Shown here one piece after another: positions 18,057 through 27,158 of a stretch of DNA of 64,000 bases. Made by a program: the position numbers and the translations under genes. The notes under the pieces are model-generated. The model saw only the letters and a program-made list of their open reading frames with translations. It did not search any database and had not been told where the DNA came from. Origin of the DNA: Streptomyces anulatus (GTDB lineage Bacteria > Actinomycetota > Actinomycetes > Streptomycetales > Streptomycetaceae); assembly GCF_000721175.1 (NCBI RefSeq), contig NZ_JOEZ01000006.1, positions 1 through 64,000 on the forward strand. The letters are read 5' to 3'. How positions within the stretch are numbered: position 1 is the stretch's first letter; each line of letters opens with the position of its first letter.

Positions 18057-19439
18057 TCACAGCTCGCCCATCCGGCGGATCACGGGGGCGACGCGCTGGA
18101 CGCCCTGGCGGTAGGCGCCGCGCGCGGCGTTGCGGACGGTTTCGCGGACGGCGCCCCGGACCCGGCCGGCCTCCTGCGGTGCGGCCGCGCCGGGCAGGGG
18201 TGTGCCGTCGGGGGCCAGGTGGTGGCGGGCGAGGATGCCGGGCAGGTAGCCGGGGGCGGTGGCGGGTGTGTAGTACGGGGCCAGGGTCGGGAGCCGGCCG
18301 GTGTCGAGGAGGGCGGTGACCTTGGCGCGGGCGGTGTCGTAGGCGGTGCCGTACGAACCGTCGGCGGCGACGCCCTGGCCGGACAGCCACGCGCCGTCGG
18401 GCCGGGGCCGGTTCCCGCCGTCGAGCCGGTCCCAGGAGGTGAGGAGCCCGGAGCCGACGAAGTGGTGGTTGCCGAGGGCCTCCCGTACGCCGAGGTCGGT
18501 GAGGACGGCGGTCGGGATTCGGCGGTGCAGGGACTCCAGCGCGGCGGTCGAGGAGACGGTGACCAGGAGGTCGGTGCGGTCCAGGACCTCGCCCATGTGC
18601 CCGTACACCAGGCGGAAGTTGGGCGGAAGGCCGCCGGGCAGCTTCTGGGCGAGCTTCTGGTAGGGCAGTTCCTCGATGTGCGTGGTGTGCTCGCCCGGCT
18701 TGGAACGCAGCTTCAGCAGCACCTCGCGGCGCGGGTGCAGCCGGGCGTGCTCGACGAGCCGGCGGAGCAGGTACGTACGGTCGGCGCGGGAGGCCGGTAC
18801 GGAGGGCTGGGCGGCGAACACCACGGTGTCGCGGCCCTCTTCGGGGCGGTACGGGGCTCCGCCGAGGAAGGGGAGCGCGGCCTCCGTGACGGCCGAGGCG
18901 TCGGCGCCCACGCCCTCGTACACGGCGCGGAAACGCTCCGCGTCGTGGGCCGAGTTGGCGAGGACGACGTCCGCCCCGTGGCGGAGCAGCAGCCCGTCGG
19001 CGAGCTTCTCGTAGACGACGCCCACGTATCCGGTGACGACGACGGGCCGGCGCGGCAGGTCGAGGGCGGCGAGACCGTGCAGCATGGCCTGGACGCCGCC
19101 GCCGACGAGCGCGAGGACGACGAGGTCGTAACCCTCGTCGCGCACGGTGTGCAGGAACTCGACCGCGGTGACCTCGCGGACCCGCTCGGCGTCGATCCCG
19201 ACCTCGCCGACCTCCGCGAGCTGGCGGGGCGTCGGGGTGGCCCGGCCGCGCAGCAGCAGCCCGCTGACCTCGACGGGCCGCGCGTCCCGCCCGTCCGTGC
19301 CGGCGGTCAGGCGGCGCGCGGTGAGCGCGCCCCATTTCCACCGGGTGTCGGAGTCGGCGAGGACGGCGACCCGGAGCGCCGGTCGGGGCGCGGCGGGGGT
19401 TTCGGCCGGTTCGGCCTCATTGCTGGTACGTGGGGGCAC
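18057..19439 (-). CDS. DUF6716 putative glycosyltransferase
   Basis: A 460-residue protein with a GT-B-like outline: N-terminal LRVAVLADSDTRWKWGALTARRL, a central VVVTGYVGVVYEKLADGLLLRHGADVVLANS, and a C-terminal nucleotide-sugar half containing YGHMGEVLDRTDLLVTVSSTAALESLHRRIPTAVLTDLGV. Streptomyces homologs are annotated as DUF6716 glycosyltransferases. It is the first gene of the minus-strand nonulosonate run, starting at GTG and diverging from the family-2 glycosyltransferase gene across about 200 bp that must hold both promoters. Donor and acceptor are unknown. Confidence 0.75.
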   Translation of the reverse strand: MPPRTSNEAEPAETPAAPRPALRVAVLADSDTRWKWGALTARRLTAGTDGRDARPVEVSGLLLRGRATPTPRQLAEVGEVGIDAERVREVTAVEFLHTVRDEGYDLVVLALVGGGVQAMLHGLAALDLPRRPVVVTGYVGVVYEKLADGLLLRHGADVVLANSAHDAERFRAVYEGVGADASAVTEAALPFLGGAPYRPEEGRDTVVFAAQPSVPASRADRTYLLRRLVEHARLHPRREVLLKLRSKPGEHTTHIEELPYQKLAQKLPGGLPPNFRLVYGHMGEVLDRTDLLVTVSSTAALESLHRRIPTAVLTDLGVREALGNHHFVGSGLLTSWDRLDGGNRPRPDGAWLSGQGVAADGSYGTAYDTARAKVTALLDTGRLPTLAPYYTPATAPGYLPGILARHHLAPDGTPLPGAAAPQEAGRVRGAVRETVRNAARGAYRQGVQRVAPVIRRMGEL

Positions 19440-19638
19440 GTCCTAGAAGTTAGGAAGGCATTTCGATGCGCGGCCCAACGTGATGGCAACAGATGGTTAA
19501 CAGCGAGCCGACGATTGGGGGGCGAGCCCGAATGCGCCCTCAATTCCGGTTCCGCGCAAGGCGATTCACCTGAGCGACGGGTGTTGTTCACCTGCCGGGC
19601 GCATTGCGGAAAAGGAAAGGGCCGGGGCCGCACCTAAC

Positions 19639-20631
19639 GTGATGTGCGTGGTTAAGCTCTCCGTCATCGTGCCGTTCTTCAACGTGCAGACCTACGCGCC
19701 CGACACCCTCAGAAGTCTGCGGGCCAACGCCCGCGAGGACTTCGAGTTCCTTCTCGTCGACGACTGTTCGACCGACGGGACGCGGGAACTGCTGGACCGG
19801 GCCGCCGCCGGGATCCCCGGCGCCGTGCTGCTGCGGCACGAGGTGAACGGCGGTCTGGCGACCGCGCGCAACACCGGTCTGGACGCCGCCCGCGGCGAGT
19901 ACGTCGCCTTCCTGGACGGCGACGACTGGCTGGCCCCCGGGCACTACGAGCGGCTGGTGGCCAGGACCGAGGCGCTGGGCTGCGACTTCGTGCGCACCGA
20001 CCACGTCCAGGTGAACGGCAGTTCGCGGACCGTACGCCGGGTTCCGCACGGGCCGCACGGTGTGGTGAGCGATCCCCGGGCCGCGATCCTGCCGGCCCAC
20101 CGCACCACGTCGGTGGACTACGCGTTCGCCTGGGCGGGCCTCTACCACCGGCGGCTGCTGGACCGGGGGCTGCTGCACTTCACCGACGGACTGCGCACGG
20201 CCGAGGACCGGCCGTGGATCTGGCGACTGCACCGGGAGGCGGAATCCTTCGCCGCCCTGGGCCTGCTCAGCCATTTCTACCGGCGGGGGGTGGCGACGTC
20301 CCTGACCCAGATCGGCGATGTGCGCCAGCTCGATTTCCTTCGCGCGTTCGACCAGGTGATCGCCGATACCGCCGCCGACCGGGACGCGGACACCTTGCTG
20401 CTGAAGGCCGTACGCACGTATTGCGCGATCATCGCTCACCATCTGGGCGACCTGGACAAATTCGAACCGGCCGTGGCCCGTGAACTGAAATCGCGTGGCG
20501 CGGCCGCCCTGGGGCGCCTGCCGCAGCCGCTGCTGGACGAGGCGCTCGACGCCATGGACGTGACACGGGCGACCCGGGTGCGCAGGCTGCGCCGCCGTCC
20601 GGCCGCCGCGAAGGGGGCCTCGGCCGCATGA
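19639..20631 (+). CDS. family 2 glycosyltransferase (copy A)
   Basis: A 330-residue GT-A enzyme. KLSVIVPFFNVQTYAPDTLRSL opens the fold, FLLVDDCSTDGT binds the nucleotide, and the DXD-type metal site is FLDGDDW (residues 93-97). The acceptor half contains RTAEDRPWIWRLH and FYRRGVATSLTQIGDVRQLDF. It lacks membrane helices. The start is uncertain among GTG 19639, ATG 19642 and GTG 19648, none with a strong ribosome site. Its stop overlaps the next gene (ATGA). It is clearly paralogous to the glycosyltransferase at 28584-29558, including the sequence RTDHVQ and the Ser-Leu-Thr-Gln-Ile segment. Confidence 0.9.
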   Translation: MMCVVKLSVIVPFFNVQTYAPDTLRSLRANAREDFEFLLVDDCSTDGTRELLDRAAAGIPGAVLLRHEVNGGLATARNTGLDAARGEYVAFLDGDDWLAPGHYERLVARTEALGCDFVRTDHVQVNGSSRTVRRVPHGPHGVVSDPRAAILPAHRTTSVDYAFAWAGLYHRRLLDRGLLHFTDGLRTAEDRPWIWRLHREAESFAALGLLSHFYRRGVATSLTQIGDVRQLDFLRAFDQVIADTAADRDADTLLLKAVRTYCAIIAHHLGDLDKFEPAVARELKSRGAAALGRLPQPLLDEALDAMDVTRATRVRRLRRRPAAAKGASAA

Positions 20632-21992
20632 CCATCCGGATCTTCCACGCCGCCTCGCCCGCCGCGACGGTGCTGCTCGCCGCGGCGGTCGACGCGGGGT
20701 GCTTCACCGGACCCGCCCGCCGGATCCTGCTGCTGTCCCGGACGGGGCCCGCCCCGGAGGCCGTCGCCGATGTCTCGGAGACCGTCGGTTTCGAGCGGCT
20801 GCGCGCCCGGTTCGACGAGGTCCTCTCGTGGAACGACGCGATCTTCCCGTTCCACCCGGCCGGCTGGCTCCCCCGGGCCGACGACGCCCCGTTGTGGGAG
20901 CGCCACTTCCGGCGCGCCTGGGGTCTCGGCGACGAGGCGCTGGAACTCGTCGTGGACTCCCCGCACGCCGGGCCCGCCCGTGCCCTCACCCAGGTCTTCG
21001 CCGGTGTGCCGGTCGAGGTGTACGCGGAGGGGCCCGGCGGCTACGGCCCGACCGGGGAGAAGATCCCCCCGCTGACCGGGACCCGGGTGCGGCGGCTGCT
21101 CCATCCGGACCTGGTCCCCGGGGTGCGCCCGCTGCTGCTGGGCGAGTACGGGGTGGAGCCGCAGACCGTGCCGGCCGGGGCGATCATCAATGTCGTGGGT
21201 GAACTGGCAGACGCGGATGCCGAGTTGACCGCCGAGGAGGCGCCTGCCGTGGGGTTGCCCGTTGTCGCGGCGCCCGCGCTGCTGCTCGGGCAGGATCTCG
21301 CCGGGGCCGGGCTGATCCCGGCGGCCGAGGAGGCGGAGCTGCGGCTGGAGATGGTGCGCGCGGCGGTGGCCCTCGGCCACACCCGGCTGGTGTTCGCCCC
21401 GGATCCGTACGCGCCGTGGGAGGACCCGGCGGCGCTGCTCGCCGAGGCGGACCGGCTCGGCGTCGAACTGACCGTGCTCGACACTCCGGCGCCCGTCGTG
21501 GCCGATGTGCTGCTGCACCGGCTGCGGCCCGCGCTGGTCGTGGGCTGCACCTCGACCGCGCTGTTCGGGGCGGCCCGGTTCCACGGCCTCCCGGTGGTGG
21601 CCGTCGGCACGGGGCTGCTCCTGGAGCGCCTGACCCCGTACGAGAACGCCGAGCGGATACCGGCGACGATCGCCGACGCGCTGCTGCCCGGGCCGGCCGA
21701 CGCCGGCTCGGCGGACGGGCGGAAGCCGGGCGGCGAGGCCGATTGGGACGGGCTGCTCGCGGCCGTCGGCTTCGCGATGCGGCCGAAGGTCCGCCCTGAT
21801 CTGCGCCCGGCCGCCGAGCGTTACCTCGCCGCACACCTGGACGGCCACACCTGGCGCTATTTCAAGCGCCGCCGCCTGGCCTCGCTCGCGCTCCCCGGAG
21901 TGGTCCCGGCCCGGCTGGCGTTCCTGCGCGGCAACGCGGGCCTGCGCCGGGTGGCCCGGCGGGCCCGGGCGTTGAAGCGCGGCAGGGGCTGA
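20628..21992 (+). CDS. polysialyltransferase-family glycosyltransferase (copy A)
   Basis: A 454-residue protein starting MTIRIFHAASPAATVLLAAA. Landmarks shared with the copy at 27159-28580 are: RILLLS near the start; FDEVLSWNDAIFPFHPAGW; an ARALTQVF / VPVEVYAEGPGGYGPTG segment; RVRRLLHPDLVPGVRPLLL; LVVGCTSTALFGAARFHGLPVVAVGT; LTPYENAERIP; and a terminal RYFKRRRL-type motif (YFKRRRLASLALPG). It fits the alpha-2,8-polysialyltransferase (POLYST) family. It is translationally coupled to the preceding glycosyltransferase gene. It probably polymerises or decorates the surface glycan with an acidic nonulosonic sugar; the donor is inferred from the neighbouring CMP-sugar genes. Confidence 0.8.
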   Translation: MTIRIFHAASPAATVLLAAAVDAGCFTGPARRILLLSRTGPAPEAVADVSETVGFERLRARFDEVLSWNDAIFPFHPAGWLPRADDAPLWERHFRRAWGLGDEALELVVDSPHAGPARALTQVFAGVPVEVYAEGPGGYGPTGEKIPPLTGTRVRRLLHPDLVPGVRPLLLGEYGVEPQTVPAGAIINVVGELADADAELTAEEAPAVGLPVVAAPALLLGQDLAGAGLIPAAEEAELRLEMVRAAVALGHTRLVFAPDPYAPWEDPAALLAEADRLGVELTVLDTPAPVVADVLLHRLRPALVVGCTSTALFGAARFHGLPVVAVGTGLLLERLTPYENAERIPATIADALLPGPADAGSADGRKPGGEADWDGLLAAVGFAMRPKVRPDLRPAAERYLAAHLDGHTWRYFKRRRLASLALPGVVPARLAFLRGNAGLRRVARRARALKRGRG

Positions 21993-22026
21993 CGACCCGG
22001 CGGGGGCCGACCGGGGCTCGGGAGGC

Positions 22027-23112
22027 TCAGCCCAGCACCTTGCTCGCCCCCGCGCGGCCCCACAGCATGGCCGCGCCGAACGACAGTGCCGTCGTGGCCA
22101 CCGTGATCCCGACGACGAGGGCCGCGGCGGCCGGTCGGCTCAGGTCCGCCCGCACGAAGGCGTCGGTGAGGACGCCGAGCACGAGTACGTGCACGAGGTA
22201 GGCCCCGAACGACGCGTCGGCCAGCCGGGTCAGGGTGGGACGCATCCGCTCCGGGACGCGCAGGCCGTGCAGGGAGAGCAGGACGCCGCAGCTGAACAGG
22301 GCCACCAGGACGTGGGCGTACGGGATCGCGTAGTGCACCTCGTGCTGGTACGCGATCACCCCGGCCAGTCCGGCCGCCGCGAGCAGCAGCCAGGGCAGCC
22401 GCCGCCGGCCGAACGTACCGGCCGGGGCTGCGAGCAGCAGCGCCCCGAGCACCGCGTAGATCAGCTGGTACGGGGCGAACCCCCAGCCGAAGCGCGGCAG
22501 TTCACGGCCGGCGGCCTCGGACAGATCGCCGAACAGCGACGGGGCGGACGCCAGGACCAGCAGGACCGCGCCGAGACCCCACGGCCGCCTGCCCGACCTG
22601 AGCAGCACCACCAGCCCCAGGACCATGATCACGGGGAGGTAGGCGTACAGGTACCAGAGGTGGTAGGCGGGGCGGATGGAGGCGAACACGGAGTCCAGCG
22701 CCAGCTCGCCCACCGGGCCGTCGTTGGTCCCACGCAGCCTGCCCCAGGCCAGGTAGAGCGCGGTCCAGACGGCGAGGGGCACCACGATCCGCACGATGCG
22801 CCGCCGCAGCCGTGCGCCGTCCTTCGGCGGGGCCCCGACCAGGACCACCCAGCCGGCGATGGCGAAGAAGAGCGGCACGGCGAAGCGGCCGACGGAGTCG
22901 GCGGTCAGCCCGGCCCAGTAGGTGCCGGGCCCCTGCGACGCCGTTCGGCCCACGGCGTTCACGAAGGCGGAGCCGGCGTGGAGGCCGATCACGCCGACCG
23001 AGCAGAGCAGCCGGATCAGGTCGATGTCGTAGCGGTGCTCGCGGGCGGGACGAGGAGCCTCCGGGGCCGTCGGCGCCGGGGCGGGGGCGGAGGCGGGGGG
23101 TGTGGTCGACAT
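22027..23112 (-). CDS. membrane acyltransferase, acyltransferase 3 family
   Basis: A 361-residue integral membrane protein with about ten hydrophobic helices after a Pro/Ala-rich cytoplasmic start. Family marks are YDIDLIRLLCSVGVIGLHAG (with the catalytic-region His), FAVPLFFAIAGWVVL, YHLWYLYAYLPVIMVLGL and a terminal LADASFGAYLVHVLVLGVL. Enzymes of this family O-acylate extracytoplasmic sugars. As the last gene of the minus-strand glycosyltransferase operon, 5 bp after the pyruvyl transferase-like gene, it most likely acetylates the wall polymer. Confidence 0.87.
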   Translation of the reverse strand: MSTTPPASAPAPAPTAPEAPRPAREHRYDIDLIRLLCSVGVIGLHAGSAFVNAVGRTASQGPGTYWAGLTADSVGRFAVPLFFAIAGWVVLVGAPPKDGARLRRRIVRIVVPLAVWTALYLAWGRLRGTNDGPVGELALDSVFASIRPAYHLWYLYAYLPVIMVLGLVVLLRSGRRPWGLGAVLLVLASAPSLFGDLSEAAGRELPRFGWGFAPYQLIYAVLGALLLAAPAGTFGRRRLPWLLLAAAGLAGVIAYQHEVHYAIPYAHVLVALFSCGVLLSLHGLRVPERMRPTLTRLADASFGAYLVHVLVLGVLTDAFVRADLSRPAAAALVVGITVATTALSFGAAMLWGRAGASKVLG

Positions 23113-23117
23113 GGTCC

Positions 23118-25742
23118 TCAGGGGGTGGGCGGGGCGGTGCGGAGGGAGCGGGCGGCACGGTCCTGGCCGGCGGCGGACCTGGGCGCGGGGAGCGCCGGGC
23201 CCGCGCTCCGATCGCCGGACGGGCCCGGACGACCGGTGCCCGGAAGACCGGTGCCCGGATCGCCGGACGGGTCGGACGGTCCGGCACCGGGACCGCCGAA
23301 CGGGTCGGACAGTCCGGCACCGGGACCGCCGGACGGGTCGGCCAGGACGGTACCGGGACCGCCGAACGGGTCGGGCAGGCCGGTGAGTTCACGCAGCCGG
23401 GCGAGGTTTTCCCGGGTCACCGACCACAGCGCCCGCTGCCGGTCGTGGACGTCGGCCACCGCCGCCGTGTGGTCCGCCAGCATCGCGCGCGCCCGCTCCG
23501 CGAGCCGGGCGCCGAGGGCCCGCTCGTGGACGGAGACTCCCCAGTCGGGGCGGTCGATGTCGGCCAGGAAGTAGGCGAGTTTGGGGTGCGAGACCAGGCT
23601 GATGACCGGGGTGCCGCAGCCGAAGGGGATCATCCCGGCGTGCCCGCGCATCCCGATCACCAGCCGGGTGCGCCGGTAGAGGTCGCGGATGGCGTCGTTG
23701 GAGAGCAGGTACAGCGGTTCCACGGGGAGGGTGAGACCGTGCTCCCGGCGCAGATCGTCGACGAAGCGTTCGTCGGCCGGCATGTGCGCGGCGTAACGGA
23801 CCTCCGCCGAAGCCGAGATGGCGCGGATCGCCTCGGCCATCTCCGCCAGGAAGTGCCCGTAGTCGTGGCCGAAGCGGAGCCCGGCCCGGTCGTAGGCGCA
23901 GTTGATCAGCACCGTGTCGTCGCGCACCGCCGGTTCGGCGAGGCGCGGGTCGAGGTGGCGGGCGACCGTGGTGGGGCAGGGCTGGTAGCGCACCTTCTCG
24001 CGGAGGGAATCGGGCAGCAGTTCCCTGACCCGGGCGACGGAGCCGTGGTTGCGCAGCCCGAAGAACGCGGACCGTTCGACCAGGGCCCGCAGGGAGGCCG
24101 CGAACCGCTCACGGCGGTAGCGCTGGCCGTCGAAGACGTTGTAGCCGACGGCGAAGACCGCGAGGGGGGCGGTGATCCGGGCGAGCACGTCGTCGGAGAT
24201 GTTCCACTGCCAGCCGCTGTTGCCGTTGGGCGCGGTGTCGGGGAGGAAGAGTCCCCCGCCGCCGACGATCACCGCCCGCCGGGCGTTGAGACGTTCGAGA
24301 GCGGCTTCGTCGACCAGCAGGTGCGCGTGCTGCTGGTGCCAGCGCTCCGGGCCGGTGTCGGAGGTGAAGCAGCTGCGGACCGCCTCGGGCAGCACCTTGT
24401 CGCCCGCGTTCTCCTCACCGTCGGCGAACAGGGCAACATGGGCGAGCTGTTCACCGGTCGGGGCGCCTTCCGAGGGCCGGTCGGGGATGACCCTCTTCGT
24501 CGTACGGGCGTACCAGGCACGGCAGTTGGCGTCGGTGGGGTCGGACTCCAGGCCGGCGAGCGCATAGCCCCGGGCGTCCTCGGTGCGGCCCAGCAGCCAG
24601 GCCAGGCGGGCGAGTTGACCGAAGGCCCGGGGAGCGAAGTCCGGCGAGGCGGTCGCCAGCAGCAGGTGCGTCTCGGCTTCCTCGTACCGGGACAGCGCCA
24701 TCAGGCAGACGCCGAGCGTCTCGTGGCAGCGCGGCAGGTCGGGGCGGCCCGCGACGGCCTCGCCCAGCAGGGCGACCGCCTCGTCGTGCCGGCCGCGGCC
24801 CCGGTGGATCTCGGCGAGCTGCCGGACCAGGTCGATCGGCGGCCGGGTCCCGGCGGGGAAGGGGAGCGCGAGGTGCAGCAGCAGGTCGGGATGGTGGGGG
24901 CCGGGTAGGGCGAGGTAGGCGGCCCGGAACGCCTCGTCGTCCAGGTCGAAGCGGTCCCGGGCGGCGTGGGCGGGGGCGAGGCCGGTACCGGTCGCGGGGG
25001 CGTCGGTGAAGTTCAGGACGACGACGCCCTCGGGGACCGGCAGGTCGTCGTGGAGCCGCCGCGCGCGGAAGTCGTCGCGGGAGTCCAGGGGTACGAGGAG
25101 GCTTTCCGGGATGTCCTTCGCGGCGGGCGGCACCGGGCCGGAGCTCTGAGGCCGGTCCTCCGGCGCGAGGTCCTGGCGCTGGTCCACCGGACCGAGGTCC
25201 TGGCGCTGGATCACCAGCAGCCCGTCGTCGGGGACGCCGCCGCGCGGGTCCGGGACGCCGTCGGGGCCGGGGCGCGGCACGGCGGCCACGCCCGTACGGA
25301 GCTTCAGCAGGGCGTCGAGCCGGCCGAGGACGACGATGGCGGGGGTGAGGGCGAGCACGGTGTCGTACCCGTCGAGGCGGAACACGTCGTGGCGTCCGGC
25401 CGCCACGCGCGGGATCAGGCGGGGGTGCAGCCGGCGGGCGGCGTCGAAGGCGTCGTCCGGCAGGCCGGGGTGCAGGACGACGACGTCCTCGCAGAGGGCC
25501 GGGTTGCTCAGCGCGAGGCTGCGCAGGAGAGCCTGGAGTCCGGGGAGTTCGTCGACGCCGGCGACGTACACGGCGAAGGCGATCCGGCGCTTCCCGGTGA
25601 CGGCACGGCGGTCGTCGGCGGAGTCGGTGCGAGTGACGGAGCCGGGCGCGGGGGCGGAGCCGGGCGTGTCCGGGGGCTCAGAGGTCGTCGCCTCGGGAGT
25701 CGTCGAGGGCTCGGGAGTCGTCGAGGGCTCGGGGGTCGTCAT
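23118..25742 (-). CDS. multidomain polysaccharide pyruvyl transferase-like protein
   Basis: An 874-residue protein of at least three parts. After a Thr/Pro/Glu-rich start, about residues 50-200 look like a GT8-style domain (RIAFAVYVAGVDELPGLQALLRSLAL, then LDGYDTVLALTPAIVVLGRLD). A TPR-like helical segment follows near 390-470. From about 490 comes a pyruvyl transferase domain: HVALFADGEENAGDKVLPEAV, AVIVGGGGLFLPD, FGLRNHGSVARVRELL, and TRLVIGMRGHAGMIPFGCGTPVISLVSHPKLAYFL. The last 85 residues are low complexity, including four 11-residue repeats. The start is ATG 25742, overlapping the previous stop (ATGA); the frame extending further upstream is a shadow. Confidence 0.8.
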   Translation of the reverse strand: MTTPEPSTTPEPSTTPEATTSEPPDTPGSAPAPGSVTRTDSADDRRAVTGKRRIAFAVYVAGVDELPGLQALLRSLALSNPALCEDVVVLHPGLPDDAFDAARRLHPRLIPRVAAGRHDVFRLDGYDTVLALTPAIVVLGRLDALLKLRTGVAAVPRPGPDGVPDPRGGVPDDGLLVIQRQDLGPVDQRQDLAPEDRPQSSGPVPPAAKDIPESLLVPLDSRDDFRARRLHDDLPVPEGVVVLNFTDAPATGTGLAPAHAARDRFDLDDEAFRAAYLALPGPHHPDLLLHLALPFPAGTRPPIDLVRQLAEIHRGRGRHDEAVALLGEAVAGRPDLPRCHETLGVCLMALSRYEEAETHLLLATASPDFAPRAFGQLARLAWLLGRTEDARGYALAGLESDPTDANCRAWYARTTKRVIPDRPSEGAPTGEQLAHVALFADGEENAGDKVLPEAVRSCFTSDTGPERWHQQHAHLLVDEAALERLNARRAVIVGGGGLFLPDTAPNGNSGWQWNISDDVLARITAPLAVFAVGYNVFDGQRYRRERFAASLRALVERSAFFGLRNHGSVARVRELLPDSLREKVRYQPCPTTVARHLDPRLAEPAVRDDTVLINCAYDRAGLRFGHDYGHFLAEMAEAIRAISASAEVRYAAHMPADERFVDDLRREHGLTLPVEPLYLLSNDAIRDLYRRTRLVIGMRGHAGMIPFGCGTPVISLVSHPKLAYFLADIDRPDWGVSVHERALGARLAERARAMLADHTAAVADVHDRQRALWSVTRENLARLRELTGLPDPFGGPGTVLADPSGGPGAGLSDPFGGPGAGPSDPSGDPGTGLPGTGRPGPSGDRSAGPALPAPRSAAGQDRAARSLRTAPPTP
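23241..23372. repeat. four 33-bp tandem repeats in coding sequence
   Basis: Four in-frame 33-nt units encode variants of DP(F/S)GGPG(A/T)xLx near the C-terminus of the pyruvyl transferase-like protein. Unit boundaries are about 23340-23372, 23307-23339, 23274-23306 and 23241-23273. Copy number may vary between strains. Confidence 0.8.
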
Positions 25743-27100
25743 CTCAGCGTGATCCTCACTGCGGCGTCGTCCGTGTTCCCGGTCCGCGCCCCGATCCACT
25801 CCCGCTCGCGCGGTGACAGGGCCGCCGGTCCTTCGAACCCGATGAGGTCCACCCGGGCGGGGGTGCCCAGGAAGTCGAGCAGCCGCAGCACGGTGTACAC
25901 GGTGCCGGCGGGTCCTTCGCTGCCGGCCGCCTCGCCGAGCAGCGCCGGATCGTGCAGCGGGCGGCGCAGCGACGCGTCGCCGATGCGGTCCTGCGCGCCC
26001 GGGACGAGCCGGCTGCGCAGGGCGAGCCGCCAGTGCGGGAGCGGGTCGCCGAAGACCAGCCGGGCGCCCGCCCGCCGGTCCCACCGGGGGCCCTTCCACG
26101 GGGTGTCGCCGCGCAGGGTGCAGGCGTGCAGATCGGTGCGGGCGGTCGGTGCGGCGTGGCGTACGGCGTCGCAGCGCACGACCAGGTCGTACCCCTCGAT
26201 CAGGGCGGCCAGCGCACTGCCGGGCAGCTGTTCCTGCTCGGCGGTGCGCGGCGTGTCGGCGACCAGGCACACGGTCCGGCCCGCGACGAGCCGGCGCAGA
26301 CCGGGCACGCCGATGGGCTCGGCCCCGCCGAGGAGCGGGTCGGCCATCGGGTCGCTCTCCGAGAGCCGGCGGTGCTCGGTGTAGAGCGCGGCGAGCCGGC
26401 GCACGGCCGGGTCGGCGGCCCCGAGTTCGGCGGTGCGGCGGCGGACGAGGTCGGTGAAGGCGGCGCGGGCCTCGGCGGCGGGCAGGTGGCGCGACAGGCG
26501 GAGGGCGGTGCGTGGGCCGGAAGCCCGCGCCCCGGTGCCGTCCTCCTCGCTCCGGTCCTCCCCGAACAGCGCCAGCGCCTCGTCGATGCGGTCCCCCGCG
26601 GCGCGGAGGGTGGCGATCCGGCGTTCGACGTCGCGGGAGGCGGCGGCGTTCTGCTGGAGCGCGAGGTGGTGTTCGTACGCCGTGATCGCCTCCTCGCCCC
26701 GGCCGAGCGCGTCCAGGGCGTTGCCGCGCAGCCGCCAGGCGCCCTTGGAACGGGTGCGCAGGGCCCTCGCCTCGTCTGCGAGGGCCAGGGCGAGGCGGGC
26801 CTCGGCTTCGCCCCCGCTGTCCAGGGCCTGCTGTCCGGTCCGCAGCAGCGCGTCGAACGCGTCGGCGCCCGGGGTGGAGCACGCGGTGGTCAGGGCGCCG
26901 ATCGACGCGATGAGCCGGGTGCGGCGGGCGTCGGTGAGGGGGCCGGAGGCGGCGAGGGCGGCGAGGTGGTCGCCGCAGAGCCGCAGGGCGGTCAGGAGCG
27001 CCGGGTCCGGGCCGCCGCGGGAACGCCCCGGAGCAGGCGTCCCCGGCCGTCCCGCCATCGCACGTACTGACGTGAGCAGCCCGGTGAGGGTCTGGCCCAT
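25739..27100 (-). CDS. TPR protein with putative sialyltransferase-like C-terminal domain
   Basis: A 453-residue protein. About residues 75-160 form helical TPR-like repeats (ALDSGGEAEARLALALADEAR, GNALDALGRGEEAITAYEHHLAL). From about 265 a separate domain reads LVAGRTVCLVADTPRT, then ALIEGYDLVVRCDAVRHAAPTARTDLHACTL, and near the end VYTVLRLLDFLGTPARVDLIGFEG. The order (nucleotide-binding start, a block with Asp-Leu-Val-Val-Arg, a late helix) is reminiscent of GT29/GT42 sialyltransferases, but the match is loose. It overlaps the pyruvyl transferase-like gene by 4 bp. Working call: a glycosyltransferase of the wall-polymer operon. Confidence 0.6.
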   Translation of the reverse strand: MGQTLTGLLTSVRAMAGRPGTPAPGRSRGGPDPALLTALRLCGDHLAALAASGPLTDARRTRLIASIGALTTACSTPGADAFDALLRTGQQALDSGGEAEARLALALADEARALRTRSKGAWRLRGNALDALGRGEEAITAYEHHLALQQNAAASRDVERRIATLRAAGDRIDEALALFGEDRSEEDGTGARASGPRTALRLSRHLPAAEARAAFTDLVRRRTAELGAADPAVRRLAALYTEHRRLSESDPMADPLLGGAEPIGVPGLRRLVAGRTVCLVADTPRTAEQEQLPGSALAALIEGYDLVVRCDAVRHAAPTARTDLHACTLRGDTPWKGPRWDRRAGARLVFGDPLPHWRLALRSRLVPGAQDRIGDASLRRPLHDPALLGEAAGSEGPAGTVYTVLRLLDFLGTPARVDLIGFEGPAALSPREREWIGARTGNTDDAAVRITLR

Positions 27101-27158
27101 GCTCGTTCCGCCGTTCTGTGAGTCGGACGCCGACCGGGGTTCATGCCCCGGCCCCGGG

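Noticed and set aside
16072..18114. 680-codon plus-strand frame over the CMP-transferase and NeuB genes
   Set aside because: It is a shadow of two well-supported minus-strand genes and has no recognisable motif.
25743..26882. Upstream extension of the pyruvyl transferase-like frame (1254 codons in total)
   Set aside because: The extra 379 codons are Arg/Pro/Gly-rich and antisense or out of frame to the TPR gene; ATG 25742 overlaps the TPR stop codon in a normal ATGA arrangement.
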